From Lachnospira pectinoschiza (GTDB lineage Bacteria > Bacillota > Clostridia > Lachnospirales > Lachnospiraceae): 64,000 nt of DNA. The notes below the pieces were generated by a model, which worked only from the letters and a program-made list of their open reading frames with translations, did no database searches and was not told the origin of the DNA. Made by a program: the position numbers and the translations under genes. The stretch lies in assembly GCF_020564355.1 (NCBI RefSeq), contig NZ_JAJCRR010000001.1:620001-684000 (forward strand), given 5' to 3'. Positions 25,108 through 33,241 of the stretch are shown here, piece by piece; the first letter of the stretch is position 1, and every line of letters starts with the position of its first letter.

Positions 25108-27267
25108 ATGCAAAATACAGCAGCTATTCAGGAAGATTTGGTATTTGGACTGGATATTGGTACAAGAAGCATCGTTGGCGTTGTGGGCTTTCAGGACAGA
25201 AAGGGCTTTCATGTTGTGGCAATGGCACAACAGGAGCATGAAACGCGGGCAATGCTTGATGGACAGATACATGATATATATAAAGTCGGAGATACAATCC
25301 GTAAAGTGAAAAATGATTTGGAAAGACAGTTGGACAGACAGCTTTCAGACGTCTGTATTGCAGCTGCCGGACGTGTACTGCGTACGGTCAACGCAACGGC
25401 AGAATATGTGTTCGAGGAAGAGACGAGAGTAACACAGGAACACATTTATTCTTTAAATCTGCTGGCAGTTGAAAAGGCACATATGCAGATTAACCGGGAA
25501 TCGGACAAAATCCGCTTCTATTGTGTCGGCAACACGCCGGTCAATTACCGGTTGAACGGATTTGATATTACAAATCTTGAAGGACACAAGGCAGATAAAA
25601 TCAGCGTGGAACTGATTGCAACATTTCTGCCGGAAGAAGTTGTAGACGGTTTGTATGAGGCAGTAGGGTATGCCGGATTAAAAGTGGCAAGCCTGACACT
25701 CGAACCAATTGCCGCCATGAATATTGCAATTCCGGAACAGTACCGGCTTTTAAATATTGGTCTGATTGATGTCGGTGCGGGAACGTCCGATATCTGCCTT
25801 ACAAAAGATGGAAGTATCATTGCGTACGGCATGATTCCGTTTGCAGGGGATGAAATTACAGAAATTATTGCAAAAACTTATCTTGTTGATTTTAACACAG
25901 CAGATAAAATTAAAAAACTGGCAAGCGATAATGCAGAGGGTACAGTGACATTTGCAGATATTATGGGACTGGAACAGACCATTCCGTCGGCAGATATTAT
26001 AAAGACAGCCAATCAGGTCGTTGATACCATGGCAAAAGACACAGCGGATAAGATTATTGAATTAAATGGAGGAAAGCCGGTCAGTGCAGTGTTTGTTGTG
26101 GGCGGCGGTGGAAAGATTGCCGGATATACACAAAAGGTTGCCGAGTATCTCGGAATACAGAAGGAACGTGTGGCAGTCCGTGGACCGGAAGTGCTGACAA
26201 CCGTGGAATTTATGGTGGATAATTTTAAAAAGGATTCGCTGTATGTAACACCGGTCGGTATCTGTACGAATTATTATACACAGAAGAACAACTTTATTTT
26301 TGTCAATGTCAATAATGAACGTGTGAAGTTATACGATAATGACAAGCTGACAATTGTAGATGCGGTTATGCAGGTTGGTTTTCCGAATGAAAAGCTGTTT
26401 CCACGCAGAGGAAAAGAGCTGAATTTTACCGTAAACGGAAAGATGAGGCTGGTACGCGGACAGGCGGGAGAAGGCGCTGTTGTACAGTTAAACGGCAGAC
26501 AGACCAATCTGAATGCGCGGATTGAACAGAATGATATTATTACGGTGCAGGAATCCGGCGTGGGTGAACCGGCGCATATGACGATTGAACAGCTGGAGGA
26601 ATTTCAGGCAACGATAGAATTTATTGTAAACGGTAAGCGTGTGCCGTGTCCGAAATTTGCATACGTCAACGGCGAATTGAAATCGGGTTTTTACGATATT
26701 CAGGACGGCGATCAGATTCAGATGGAGAATTTCTATACCGTGGCACAGCTGTTTGAATTTATGGATTACGATATTACCGGATATGATGTGTATGTCAACA
26801 ATGAACTGGCAGACAAAGATACAAAGGTTTATGAGAATTTTAGTGTCAAGACCTCTGCCATTACAGAACATGCGGGTTACGAAGAAACATCCGAAGAAAA
26901 TGACGGATATGATACAGAGGAACAGACAGAAGATATAGCTGATACCGCAGGGAATTCACGGGCAGATGATGATACATCACTTTCGGGCGAAAATGCCGGA
27001 ACGCAGACTGGTTCAACGGATACCGCCGCGCAGGAAGTGCAGGGTATGTCATCACAGGCAGTTCGGAATATTACAATTCTGATTAACGGACAGCCGGTAC
27101 GGCTGACAGGCAAAAAGGATTATATTCTGGTAGATTTGTTCCAGTATTATGAATTTGATTTATCCAAGCCAAAGGGAAATATCGTCTTAAAGTTAAACGG
27201 ACAGGAAGGCATTTATACGGCACCTTTGCATGACGGTGATGTCGTCGATTTATACTGGGAACAGTAA
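25108..27267 (+). CDS. Long FtsA-like actin-fold ATPase with C-terminal repeat domains
   Basis: 719 residues from the ATG at 25108 (GGAGG 5 bp upstream). The first 380 or so residues are an actin/FtsA-like ATPase: phosphate-1 loop LDIGTRS (about 15), phosphate-2 loop IDVGAGTSD (about 210) and adenosine motif VVGGGGKIAG (about 330), with an FtsA-type inserted subdomain. A C-terminal half of about 330 residues has three units starting FTVNGKMRL, FIVNGKRV and ILINGQPV, each around 70-90 residues and beta-rich, separated by an acidic Thr/Glu-rich linker (about 590-650). Canonical FtsA is about 420 residues and ends in an amphipathic helix, not seen here. Probably a cytoskeletal or pilus-type assembly ATPase; true function unknown. 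ftsZ is not adjacent. Confidence 0.75.
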   Translation: MQNTAAIQEDLVFGLDIGTRSIVGVVGFQDRKGFHVVAMAQQEHETRAMLDGQIHDIYKVGDTIRKVKNDLERQLDRQLSDVCIAAAGRVLRTVNATAEYVFEEETRVTQEHIYSLNLLAVEKAHMQINRESDKIRFYCVGNTPVNYRLNGFDITNLEGHKADKISVELIATFLPEEVVDGLYEAVGYAGLKVASLTLEPIAAMNIAIPEQYRLLNIGLIDVGAGTSDICLTKDGSIIAYGMIPFAGDEITEIIAKTYLVDFNTADKIKKLASDNAEGTVTFADIMGLEQTIPSADIIKTANQVVDTMAKDTADKIIELNGGKPVSAVFVVGGGGKIAGYTQKVAEYLGIQKERVAVRGPEVLTTVEFMVDNFKKDSLYVTPVGICTNYYTQKNNFIFVNVNNERVKLYDNDKLTIVDAVMQVGFPNEKLFPRRGKELNFTVNGKMRLVRGQAGEGAVVQLNGRQTNLNARIEQNDIITVQESGVGEPAHMTIEQLEEFQATIEFIVNGKRVPCPKFAYVNGELKSGFYDIQDGDQIQMENFYTVAQLFEFMDYDITGYDVYVNNELADKDTKVYENFSVKTSAITEHAGYEETSEENDGYDTEEQTEDIADTAGNSRADDDTSLSGENAGTQTGSTDTAAQEVQGMSSQAVRNITILINGQPVRLTGKKDYILVDLFQYYEFDLSKPKGNIVLKLNGQEGIYTAPLHDGDVVDLYWEQ

Positions 27268-27274
27268 AGGATAA

Positions 27275-27436
27275 GTGTGAAGAATCCTTAAATTTAAGAT
27301 TTTTCACACAGCGCTTTGTGTCGCAGGCGCCACAAAGCCGCTTTTTATCGCAGAACTGAACAATTCAGTTCGCGATTCCTACGGCATTAAAATGCCTGCG
27401 GAAAGGAGAAGTGTGAAGAATCACGCGGAATGGAGA
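27275..27436 (+). repeat. Dispersed palindromic intergenic element, copy 3 (full, with partial second copy)
   Basis: Same order as copy 2 but without its second hairpin: 27275-27286 with 27298-27309; 27313-27320 with 27331-27338 around TCGCAGGCGC, followed by CTTTTTA; 27347-27360 with 27364-27376; then the CGGCATTAAAATGCCTGCGG module. A second start of the element (GTGTGAAGAATCACGCGGAA) at 27411-27430 is joined directly to the ribosome binding site of the next gene. Confidence 0.85.
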
Positions 27437-27441
27437 ATACT

Positions 27442-28239
27442 ATGAGAATGATGTCCATAGCCAGTGGGAGCAGCGGAAACTGCATTTATATTGGCTCAGA
27501 CAATACGCATATCTTAATAGATGCAGGCGTAAGCCGTAAAAAGATACTGGAAGGACTGGCAGCGGCGGATTTAAGTGTCAATGACATTTCGGCCGTATTT
27601 GTAACCCACGAACACAGCGACCATATTAAAGGGCTGGGGGTGCTGACAAGAAAAGACAAGGTACCGGTCTATTCCACGAGAGGAACACGCGACGGCATTT
27701 TTGAGGCAGGGACGCTTGGTGAACTGCCGGGAGAACTGTTTCGGGTGATTGAGCCGGACAGTGATATCTGCATTGATGATTTACAGATTCATGCGTTCCG
27801 GGTATCCCACGATGCCAAAGAACCGGTTGCTTATACGGTGACGTGCGGTGAAAAAAAGGCGGGCGTGATAACGGATCTCGGATATTATGATGATTATATT
27901 GTAAATAATCTTACCGGTTCGCAGGCAATGTTAGTTGAAGCGAACCACGATGTGAACCTGCTGCAGGTCGGAAGTTATCCGTACTATTTAAAGCAGCGCA
28001 TACTTGGAAATAAGGGACATTTGTCCAACGAAGTGTCGGGAAAGCTCATTAACGATTTGTTAAACGATAATGTAAATACCGTGCTGCTTGGACATTTAAG
28101 CAAAGAAAACAATTACGACAAGCTGGCATTTGAAACAGTGCGGCTTGAGATTGATATGAGTGAAAACGGCTATAAAGCAAAAGATTTTGATATAGAGGTC
28201 GCAAAACGCAGCGAACCTTCCAGAATCATCACACTTTAA
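27442..28239 (+). CDS. walJ: Metallo-beta-lactamase-fold hydrolase, WalJ/YycJ type
   Basis: 265 residues from the ATG at 27442 with GGAG 8 bp upstream. Starts MRMMSIASGSSGNC, the YycJ/WalJ signature, and carries the metal motif THEHSDH (about 57-63) with further His and Asp ligands (VSHDAK, TDLGYYDDY, EANHD, LGHLS). Family members are predicted exonuclease-like hydrolases. In Bacillus it lies in the walKR operon; here it is away from it, so the symbol indicates homology only. Confidence 0.85.
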   Translation: MRMMSIASGSSGNCIYIGSDNTHILIDAGVSRKKILEGLAAADLSVNDISAVFVTHEHSDHIKGLGVLTRKDKVPVYSTRGTRDGIFEAGTLGELPGELFRVIEPDSDICIDDLQIHAFRVSHDAKEPVAYTVTCGEKKAGVITDLGYYDDYIVNNLTGSQAMLVEANHDVNLLQVGSYPYYLKQRILGNKGHLSNEVSGKLINDLLNDNVNTVLLGHLSKENNYDKLAFETVRLEIDMSENGYKAKDFDIEVAKRSEPSRIITL

Positions 28240-28281
28240 AAAATACATTTTTTTTATGCCGGAAGGCGGAATGGAGGAATT

Positions 28282-28554
28282 ATGAGAAAGTGCGTTATTA
28301 CAGTAGTAGGAAAAGATACCGTAGGAATTATTGCAAAGGTTTGTACATATCTTGCAGAAACAAAGATTAATATTCTTGATATTTCACAGACAATCGTATC
28401 AGGTTATTTTAACATGATGATGATTGTTGATACCGGCGCTTCTGCAAAGACCTATGATGAAGTGATTACAGATTTAGACAAGCTGGGAGAAGAAATCGGT
28501 GTTGCAATTAAGTGTCAGCGGGAAGAAATTTTTGATATGATGCACAGAATCTAG
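28282..28554 (+). CDS. ACT-domain protein (UPF0237)
   Basis: 90 residues forming a single ACT domain: VITVVGKDTVGIIAKVCTYLAETKINILDI is typical of UPF0237 members. ACT domains bind small ligands, often amino acids. The gene is followed by a UPF0210/DUF711 protein, a pair kept together in many Firmicutes, suggesting a linked, unsettled function. GGAGG precedes the ATG. The TAG stop abuts the next repeat element. Confidence 0.9.
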   Translation: MRKCVITVVGKDTVGIIAKVCTYLAETKINILDISQTIVSGYFNMMMIVDTGASAKTYDEVITDLDKLGEEIGVAIKCQREEIFDMMHRI

Positions 28555-28627
28555 TGTGAAAAAATCACACTGATGTGCTGATTTTTCATCGCATCTTCGC
28601 AGCAGGCTGCTCAGAAATGAGGATTAG
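28555..28627 (+). repeat. Dispersed palindromic intergenic element, copy 4 (short form)
   Basis: Begins TGTGAAAAAATC right after the ACT gene stop. Its first stem (TGAAAAAATCA with TGATTTTTCA) merges directly into the CATCGCATCTTCGC block, then a perfect GCAGC/GCTGC hairpin at 28599-28610 and the terminal TCAGAAATGAGGATTA at 28611-28626. It looks like the 38.6-kb copy with the middle deleted. Confidence 0.85.
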
Positions 28628-28660
28628 TAACAATATTTTATGGGAAAGGCAAATACGCGC

Positions 28661-30025
28661 ATGATTAATATTTTTGAAGTCAACGAAACAAATAAAATGG
28701 TAGAACAGGAAAATCTTGATGTCAGAACGATTACAATGGGTATCAATCTGTTAGATTGTGCCAGTGAGAATCTCGATGAAGTCAATGAGAAAATCTATCG
28801 TAAGATTACAACACTGGCAAAGGATTTAGTATCGACAGGTGAAGAAATCGCAAGAGAATTCGGTGTGCCGATTGTCAATAAGAGAATTTCAATTACACCG
28901 ATTTCACTGGTCGGTGCAGCTGCCTGTAAGACACCGGAGGATTATGTAACGATTGCAAAGACACTTGACCGCGCCGCTCACACGGTTGGCGTTAATTTTA
29001 TCGGTGGTTATTCTGCAATCGTGTCAAAGGGCATGACAAAGAGTGATGAACTGTTAATCCGTTCTATTCCGGAAGCACTTGCAAGTACAGAATTAATCTG
29101 CAGCTCTGTTAATGTCGGTTCAACAAAGACCGGCATCAATATGGATGCAGTCCGTCTTATGGGTGAAATCATTAAAGAAACCGCAGAAAAGACAAAAGAT
29201 GCAGACTCTTTAGGCTGTGCAAAGCTGGTAGTACTCTGCAACGCACCGGACGACAATCCGTTCATGGCAGGTGCATTCCACGGGGTATCTGAAGATGATG
29301 CGATTATCAATGTGGGTGTCAGCGGTCCGGGCGTTGTAAAGTATGCACTTGAAAAGGTCCGCGGCGAAAGCTTTGAAGTGCTTTGCGAAACGATTAAAAA
29401 GACAGCATTTAAGATTACGCGTGTCGGTCAGCTGGTTGCACAGGAAGCTTCTAAGCGTCTTGGTGTACCGTTTGGTATTATCGACCTGTCGCTTGCACCG
29501 ACACCGGCAATCGGTGACAGTGTTGCCGACATTTTAGAGGAAATCGGTTTACAGAGAGCCGGTGCGCCGGGTACAACTGCGGCACTTGCCCTGTTAAATG
29601 ACCAGGTAAAGAAGGGTGGCGTTATGGCATCTTCTTATGTCGGCGGATTAAGTGGTGCATTTATTCCGGTCAGCGAAGATCAGGGGATGATTGATGCAGT
29701 GCTTGACGGTTCTTTATGCATTGAAAAGCTGGAGGCAATGACCTGCGTATGTTCTGTAGGACTGGATATGATTGCAATTCCGGGAGATACAAAGGCAACA
29801 ACGATTTCAGGTATTATTGCAGATGAAGCGGCAATTGGTATGGTAAACCAGAAGACGACTGCGGTCCGTGTGATTCCGGTTGTTGGAAAAGGTGTCGGAG
29901 AAACCGTTGAATTCGGCGGTTTATTAGGTTATGCGCCAATTATGCCGGTTAATCAGTTTGACTGTTCCGCATTTGTGAACAGACAGGGTAGAATCCCGGC
30001 TCCAATTCACAGCTTTAAAAACTAA
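28661..30025 (+). CDS. DUF711 / UPF0210 family protein (PFL family)
   Basis: 454 residues from the ATG at 28661, whose sequence [13 protein letters not shown] matches the usual start of this family; an in-frame ATG at 28640 adds seven residues and neither has an ideal ribosome binding site. Distantly related by fold to glycyl-radical pyruvate formate-lyase-like proteins, but I see no glycyl-radical loop. It is a cytoplasmic protein of unknown function conserved next to the ACT-domain gene. A long hairpin follows the stop. Confidence 0.88.
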   Translation: MINIFEVNETNKMVEQENLDVRTITMGINLLDCASENLDEVNEKIYRKITTLAKDLVSTGEEIAREFGVPIVNKRISITPISLVGAAACKTPEDYVTIAKTLDRAAHTVGVNFIGGYSAIVSKGMTKSDELLIRSIPEALASTELICSSVNVGSTKTGINMDAVRLMGEIIKETAEKTKDADSLGCAKLVVLCNAPDDNPFMAGAFHGVSEDDAIINVGVSGPGVVKYALEKVRGESFEVLCETIKKTAFKITRVGQLVAQEASKRLGVPFGIIDLSLAPTPAIGDSVADILEEIGLQRAGAPGTTAALALLNDQVKKGGVMASSYVGGLSGAFIPVSEDQGMIDAVLDGSLCIEKLEAMTCVCSVGLDMIAIPGDTKATTISGIIADEAAIGMVNQKTTAVRVIPVVGKGVGETVEFGGLLGYAPIMPVNQFDCSAFVNRQGRIPAPIHSFKN

Positions 30026-30042
30026 ATGATTTAACAGATGAC

Positions 30043-30099
30043 AGGCTGCAGGAAAAAACAGTTGGGGATGCGTTCTGACCATAGTTTTTTCGGCAGCCT
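30043..30099 (+). terminator. Long hairpin after the DUF711 gene
   Basis: AGGCTGC plus GAAAAAAC (30043-30059) pairs with GTTTTTTC plus GCAGCCT (30084-30099), a 15-bp stem with one small bulge and a 24-nt loop. Only TT follows, so it may be a terminator or another structured element. The remaining gap to metF has no supported gene. Confidence 0.55.
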
Positions 30100-30206
30100 T
30101 TCTGTAAAAATGCAAAGACCGCAAAGAAATGCCGATTATGGCATGGATGAAAAGACAGTGGGCAGGAAAATGCCGGCATTTATATACAGATAAGGTGGAA
30201 CAGGTT

Positions 30207-31067
30207 ATGAAATTGACAGAAATTTATCAAAATAAAAAGACGGTACTTTCATTTGAAATATTTCCGCCGAAAAAGGAAGAAGAATTAAAAAATATAGACC
30301 GCACATTGGAAGCACTGTGCGAGGTACAGCCGGATTTTATCAGCGTGACCTTTGGTGCGGGCGGAAGTGCCAATAAAAATAAAACAATAGAACTGGCAAA
30401 GAAAATCAAAGAGGATTATCATATTGAGCCGGTCGTTCATCTGACCTGCCTTTGCTATGACAGACAGGAAATTGACGAATTTGCAAGACAGTTACAGGCA
30501 GAGGGCATTGAAAATATTCTTGCACTGCGTGGTGACAGAAATCCTGATATTCCCGAAAAGGAAGATTTTAAACATGCGTCAGATTTGATTACATATATGA
30601 AGGAAAAGGGCGATTTCTGCGTTGCAGGAGCGTGTTATCCGGAAGACCATCCGGAGTCGGAAAGTCATATGCAGGAATTAAAAGCTTTAAAAACAAAGGT
30701 CGATGCAGGGGCAGAACTATTGCTTTCCCAGCTCTTTTTTGACAACCACCTGTTTTATGATTTTGCTTCCGATTGTAAAAATAACGGGATTACCGTGCCG
30801 GTGACACCGGGCATTATGCCGGTTACCAGTGCCGCACAGATTCAGCGCATGGTGAAAATGTGCGGGGCGACTCTGCCGGATTCCCTGCAAAAAATCGTGG
30901 AACGCTATGCCGATAATAAACCGGCAATGATGGAAGCGGGTATTTATTATGCGGTGAACCAGATTTTGGATTTGCTGGCAAATGATATGCATGGAATCCA
31001 TTTGTATACAATGAACAATCCTGAAGTGGCGAAGAAAATCTGTGCAGGAATCCAGCATTTGATTTAG
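30207..31067 (+). CDS. metF: Methylenetetrahydrofolate reductase
   Basis: 286 residues from the ATG at 30207 behind AAGGTGG; earlier in-frame ATGs lack ribosome binding sites and would add non-family sequence. The conserved SFEIFPPK, VTFGAGGS (about 47-54), HLTC and LALRGD (about 104-109) segments are all there, with the ending expected of the catalytic FAD domain. It reduces 5,10-methylene-THF to 5-methyl-THF for methionine synthesis, or runs in the acetogenic methyl branch in some Clostridia. No metH is adjacent. Confidence 0.95.
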   Translation: MKLTEIYQNKKTVLSFEIFPPKKEEELKNIDRTLEALCEVQPDFISVTFGAGGSANKNKTIELAKKIKEDYHIEPVVHLTCLCYDRQEIDEFARQLQAEGIENILALRGDRNPDIPEKEDFKHASDLITYMKEKGDFCVAGACYPEDHPESESHMQELKALKTKVDAGAELLLSQLFFDNHLFYDFASDCKNNGITVPVTPGIMPVTSAAQIQRMVKMCGATLPDSLQKIVERYADNKPAMMEAGIYYAVNQILDLLANDMHGIHLYTMNNPEVAKKICAGIQHLI

Positions 31068-31082
31068 GAAAGGCATAGAAGT

Positions 31083-31592
31083 ATGCAGGAATTTAAAAAT
31101 ATTACACATACATTTGAACCGGTTTTCGATGAGAATTCAAAAATTTTGATTTTGGGAACATTTCCTTCTGTAAAATCCAGAGAAAATCATTTTTATTACG
31201 GACATCCGCAGAACCGCTTCTGGAAAGTGATGGCGGCAGTCATGGATTCGACCCAGCCGCAAACGATTGAAGAAAAAAAGAATTTTCTTTTGGAAAATCA
31301 TATTGCGGTCTGGGATGTGATTCACAGCTGCAGCATTGAAGGTTCGTCAGACAGCAGTATCACAGATGTTGTGCCGAATGATTTTGCGGAGCTTTTTGCA
31401 CGTACACACCTTCTGGCGGTAGCTGCAAACGGTACAAAGGCATATGAACTGTATCAGAAATACGTATATCCGGTTACAAAGCGGGGAATTATAAAAATGC
31501 CGTCAACCAGCCCGGCAAATGCGGCTTGGAATCTTGCCCGGCTGACGGCGGCTTACCGGGAATTATTTGAAAAAATCTGTGATGGCAGATGA
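31083..31592 (+). CDS. DNA-deoxyinosine glycosylase (UDG family 6, HDG)
   Basis: 169 residues, ATG behind GGAAAGG. The N-terminal LILGTFPSVKS motif, the FWKVM segment and the C-terminal PSTSPANAAW motif fit the hypoxanthine-DNA glycosylase branch of the uracil-DNA glycosylase superfamily, which removes deaminated adenine. Activity is inferred from family. The last codons (CDGR and the TGA stop) fall inside a dispersed repeat copy. Confidence 0.85.
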   Translation: MQEFKNITHTFEPVFDENSKILILGTFPSVKSRENHFYYGHPQNRFWKVMAAVMDSTQPQTIEEKKNFLLENHIAVWDVIHSCSIEGSSDSSITDVVPNDFAELFARTHLLAVAANGTKAYELYQKYVYPVTKRGIIKMPSTSPANAAWNLARLTAAYRELFEKICDGR

Positions 31593-31656
31593 GAAACCGC
31601 CTTCGAGAATTTCTCATCGACCCTTTGAAACAGACTGCTTAGAAACGGGGATTAAT
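31581..31656 (+). repeat. Dispersed palindromic intergenic element, copy 5 (between convergent genes)
   Basis: GATGAGAAA at 31588-31596 pairs with TTTCTCATC at 31610-31618; the terminal block TTAGAAACGGGGATTAAT ends near 31656. The last small hairpin is degraded. It spans the end of the glycosylase gene and the end of convergent tmcAL, providing the stop of both. It is the only copy not directly upstream of a + strand gene. Confidence 0.8.
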
Positions 31657-32931
31657 ATAAATTTTTTGATGAAATTCATCGGGAATTATTGTGCCGAATT
31701 TCCGGCAAACAGCCAGATTATAAATATTGGTACTAAAAATATCATCACCAAGCAGCGCTTTTGAAGCGGCGGTTTTGGTAATCAGCGGGACAGGGCAGCT
31801 TTTCTTGATACAAGAAAGGTAATCCTGTCCTTTTTTATCAAATCCCAGAATGCGCACATAAGGCAGTGTGCGGTATCTTTCCGGCATACCGGCATCAATA
31901 TTTAATACAATGTGCATCAGACAGCGGCAGACACGGGAATACGTATACTGACGGCTCTTTACCTTCAAAACCAGTTGTGAAAAAGTGTCAGAAGGTGCAT
32001 GCAAACTGATAATGCGGCTTGCAAGCTCCGGCGTGATGTCGGCATAACCGCACAGCGCCCGGATGCAGTCGTCTTTAGCCGGATTTTTCATAAAGATTTC
32101 AGCCAGTTTGTACTGCAAAAATGTGGTAAAATCATCTAAAACAACCGGCATGTATTGATTGTGGCCGGCATGGAGTGCTTCAAGCATCGGCTGTGGGAGT
32201 GCCTGCGTTAAAGAATCCTGCATTGCATTATCCGATATTGTAAACTGCTTTCGGATAGCCGAGGCACTTGAAAATGCGGCACTTCCGGACAGTGTTTCTT
32301 TGTGATAGCCGTCTCCGGCGCGCTTTAGAGTAAAAGGTGCAATAGGGCTGTGATGTTTTTGCAGGGCTTTTAAATACTCAATGCCTAAAATATTATTGGG
32401 ATTTGCCAGCAGTTCCAACAGCTCCTCATAAGGAAGAAGAGCCAAAGCATTACCGGCAGAAGCGCGATGTCCTGACACTTTAAGACAGTGTATCAGGGCT
32501 TCCTGCCGTGCCTGTGGAAATGTTTTTCCGGTGGCAAGTGCATTTTTTAAAGCCTGTCTGTAATCGTCCGGTTCACGTACAAGAATATCAGCAGCTGCCT
32601 GCAGAGGTGTAAGTTCACCACATTCACTGCCAAATACCAATGACGAAATAGCAAGGGCATCACAGACCTGAACTGCGCCGTCTGCAAAAAATTCTGCACT
32701 GGACAGTGCATAAAAGGATGGCAGTTCAACAACGAGATTCACACCACAGTCAACAGCGGCGCGGCAGCGGGCATATTTATGAATCATGGCAGGTTCGCCG
32801 CGCTGTACAAAATTTCCGCTCATGACGGCGATACACACATCTGCCTGTGTCATTTTTACGGCTTCCCGAAGATGATATAGATGTCCGTTGTGAAAAGGGT
32901 TGTATTCCGTAATCAGTCCGACCGCTTTCAT
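31639..32931 (-). CDS. tmcAL: tRNA(Met) cytidine acetate ligase TmcAL (YlbM)
   Basis: 430 residues on the - strand from the ATG at 32931, with GGAG 7 bp upstream on that strand. The N-terminal nucleotidyltransferase motifs are clear: GLITEYNPFHNGHLYHL with the HxGH signature, and VAVMSGNFVQRGEP. In Bacillus TmcAL makes ac4C at the wobble position of elongator tRNA-Met using acetate and ATP. It is divergent from pta-ackA, which produces acetate. The final six codons lie in a repeat element, so the C-terminus may have been altered by its insertion. Confidence 0.9.
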   Translation of the reverse strand: MKAVGLITEYNPFHNGHLYHLREAVKMTQADVCIAVMSGNFVQRGEPAMIHKYARCRAAVDCGVNLVVELPSFYALSSAEFFADGAVQVCDALAISSLVFGSECGELTPLQAAADILVREPDDYRQALKNALATGKTFPQARQEALIHCLKVSGHRASAGNALALLPYEELLELLANPNNILGIEYLKALQKHHSPIAPFTLKRAGDGYHKETLSGSAAFSSASAIRKQFTISDNAMQDSLTQALPQPMLEALHAGHNQYMPVVLDDFTTFLQYKLAEIFMKNPAKDDCIRALCGYADITPELASRIISLHAPSDTFSQLVLKVKSRQYTYSRVCRCLMHIVLNIDAGMPERYRTLPYVRILGFDKKGQDYLSCIKKSCPVPLITKTAASKALLGDDIFSTNIYNLAVCRKFGTIIPDEFHQKIYINPRF

Positions 32932-33005
32932 AAAAATCTCCAATCCGGGCAAATGCCCTGTGTTTGTAGTATCTGAGTTGCTGTACTAAAAAAGATATGG
33001 GGGCG

Positions 33006-33064
33006 GGTCACAAGGTCATTCACCCACTTATGAGCAAGCTCATGTGGGTTTAGACCTTTTGACC
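33006..33064. repeat. Isolated 59-bp two-tier palindrome
   Basis: Outer arms GGTCACAAGGTC (33006-33017) and GACCTTTTGACC (33053-33064) pair at 11 of 12 positions. The inner arms ACCCAC..ATGAGC (33022-33035) and GCTCATGTGGGT (33038-33049) pair fully apart from a 2-nt bulge. It lies between divergent tmcAL and pta, so it cannot be a terminator for either of them. Confidence 0.85.
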
Positions 33065-33148
33065 CTGATATCTAAGAAATACCGTATCATAAAGGATGGC
33101 GGACTGCAACTAAATATAGATAAAAATAAATTGCTTATGATTTAAAAC

Positions 33149-33177
33149 TTGTACTTCTGAAAAATTTGGTATATACT
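33149..33177 (+). promoter_or_regulatory. Promoter for pta-ackA
   Basis: TTGTAC at 33149-33154, 17 bp, TATACT at 33172-33177. Starts near 33184 and leaves a 58-nt leader to the pta ATG. The -35 match is modest, the -10 good. Confidence 0.55.
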
Positions 33178-33241
33178 CTAAATAGGATTTCGGCGCAACG
33201 CTGGAAAATATTTAACATAATACAAGGAGGAGTCAGTAATC

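Noticed and set aside
30038..30193. A roughly 50-codon open frame between the DUF711 gene and metF
   Set aside because: No ribosome binding site, and it runs through the long hairpin.
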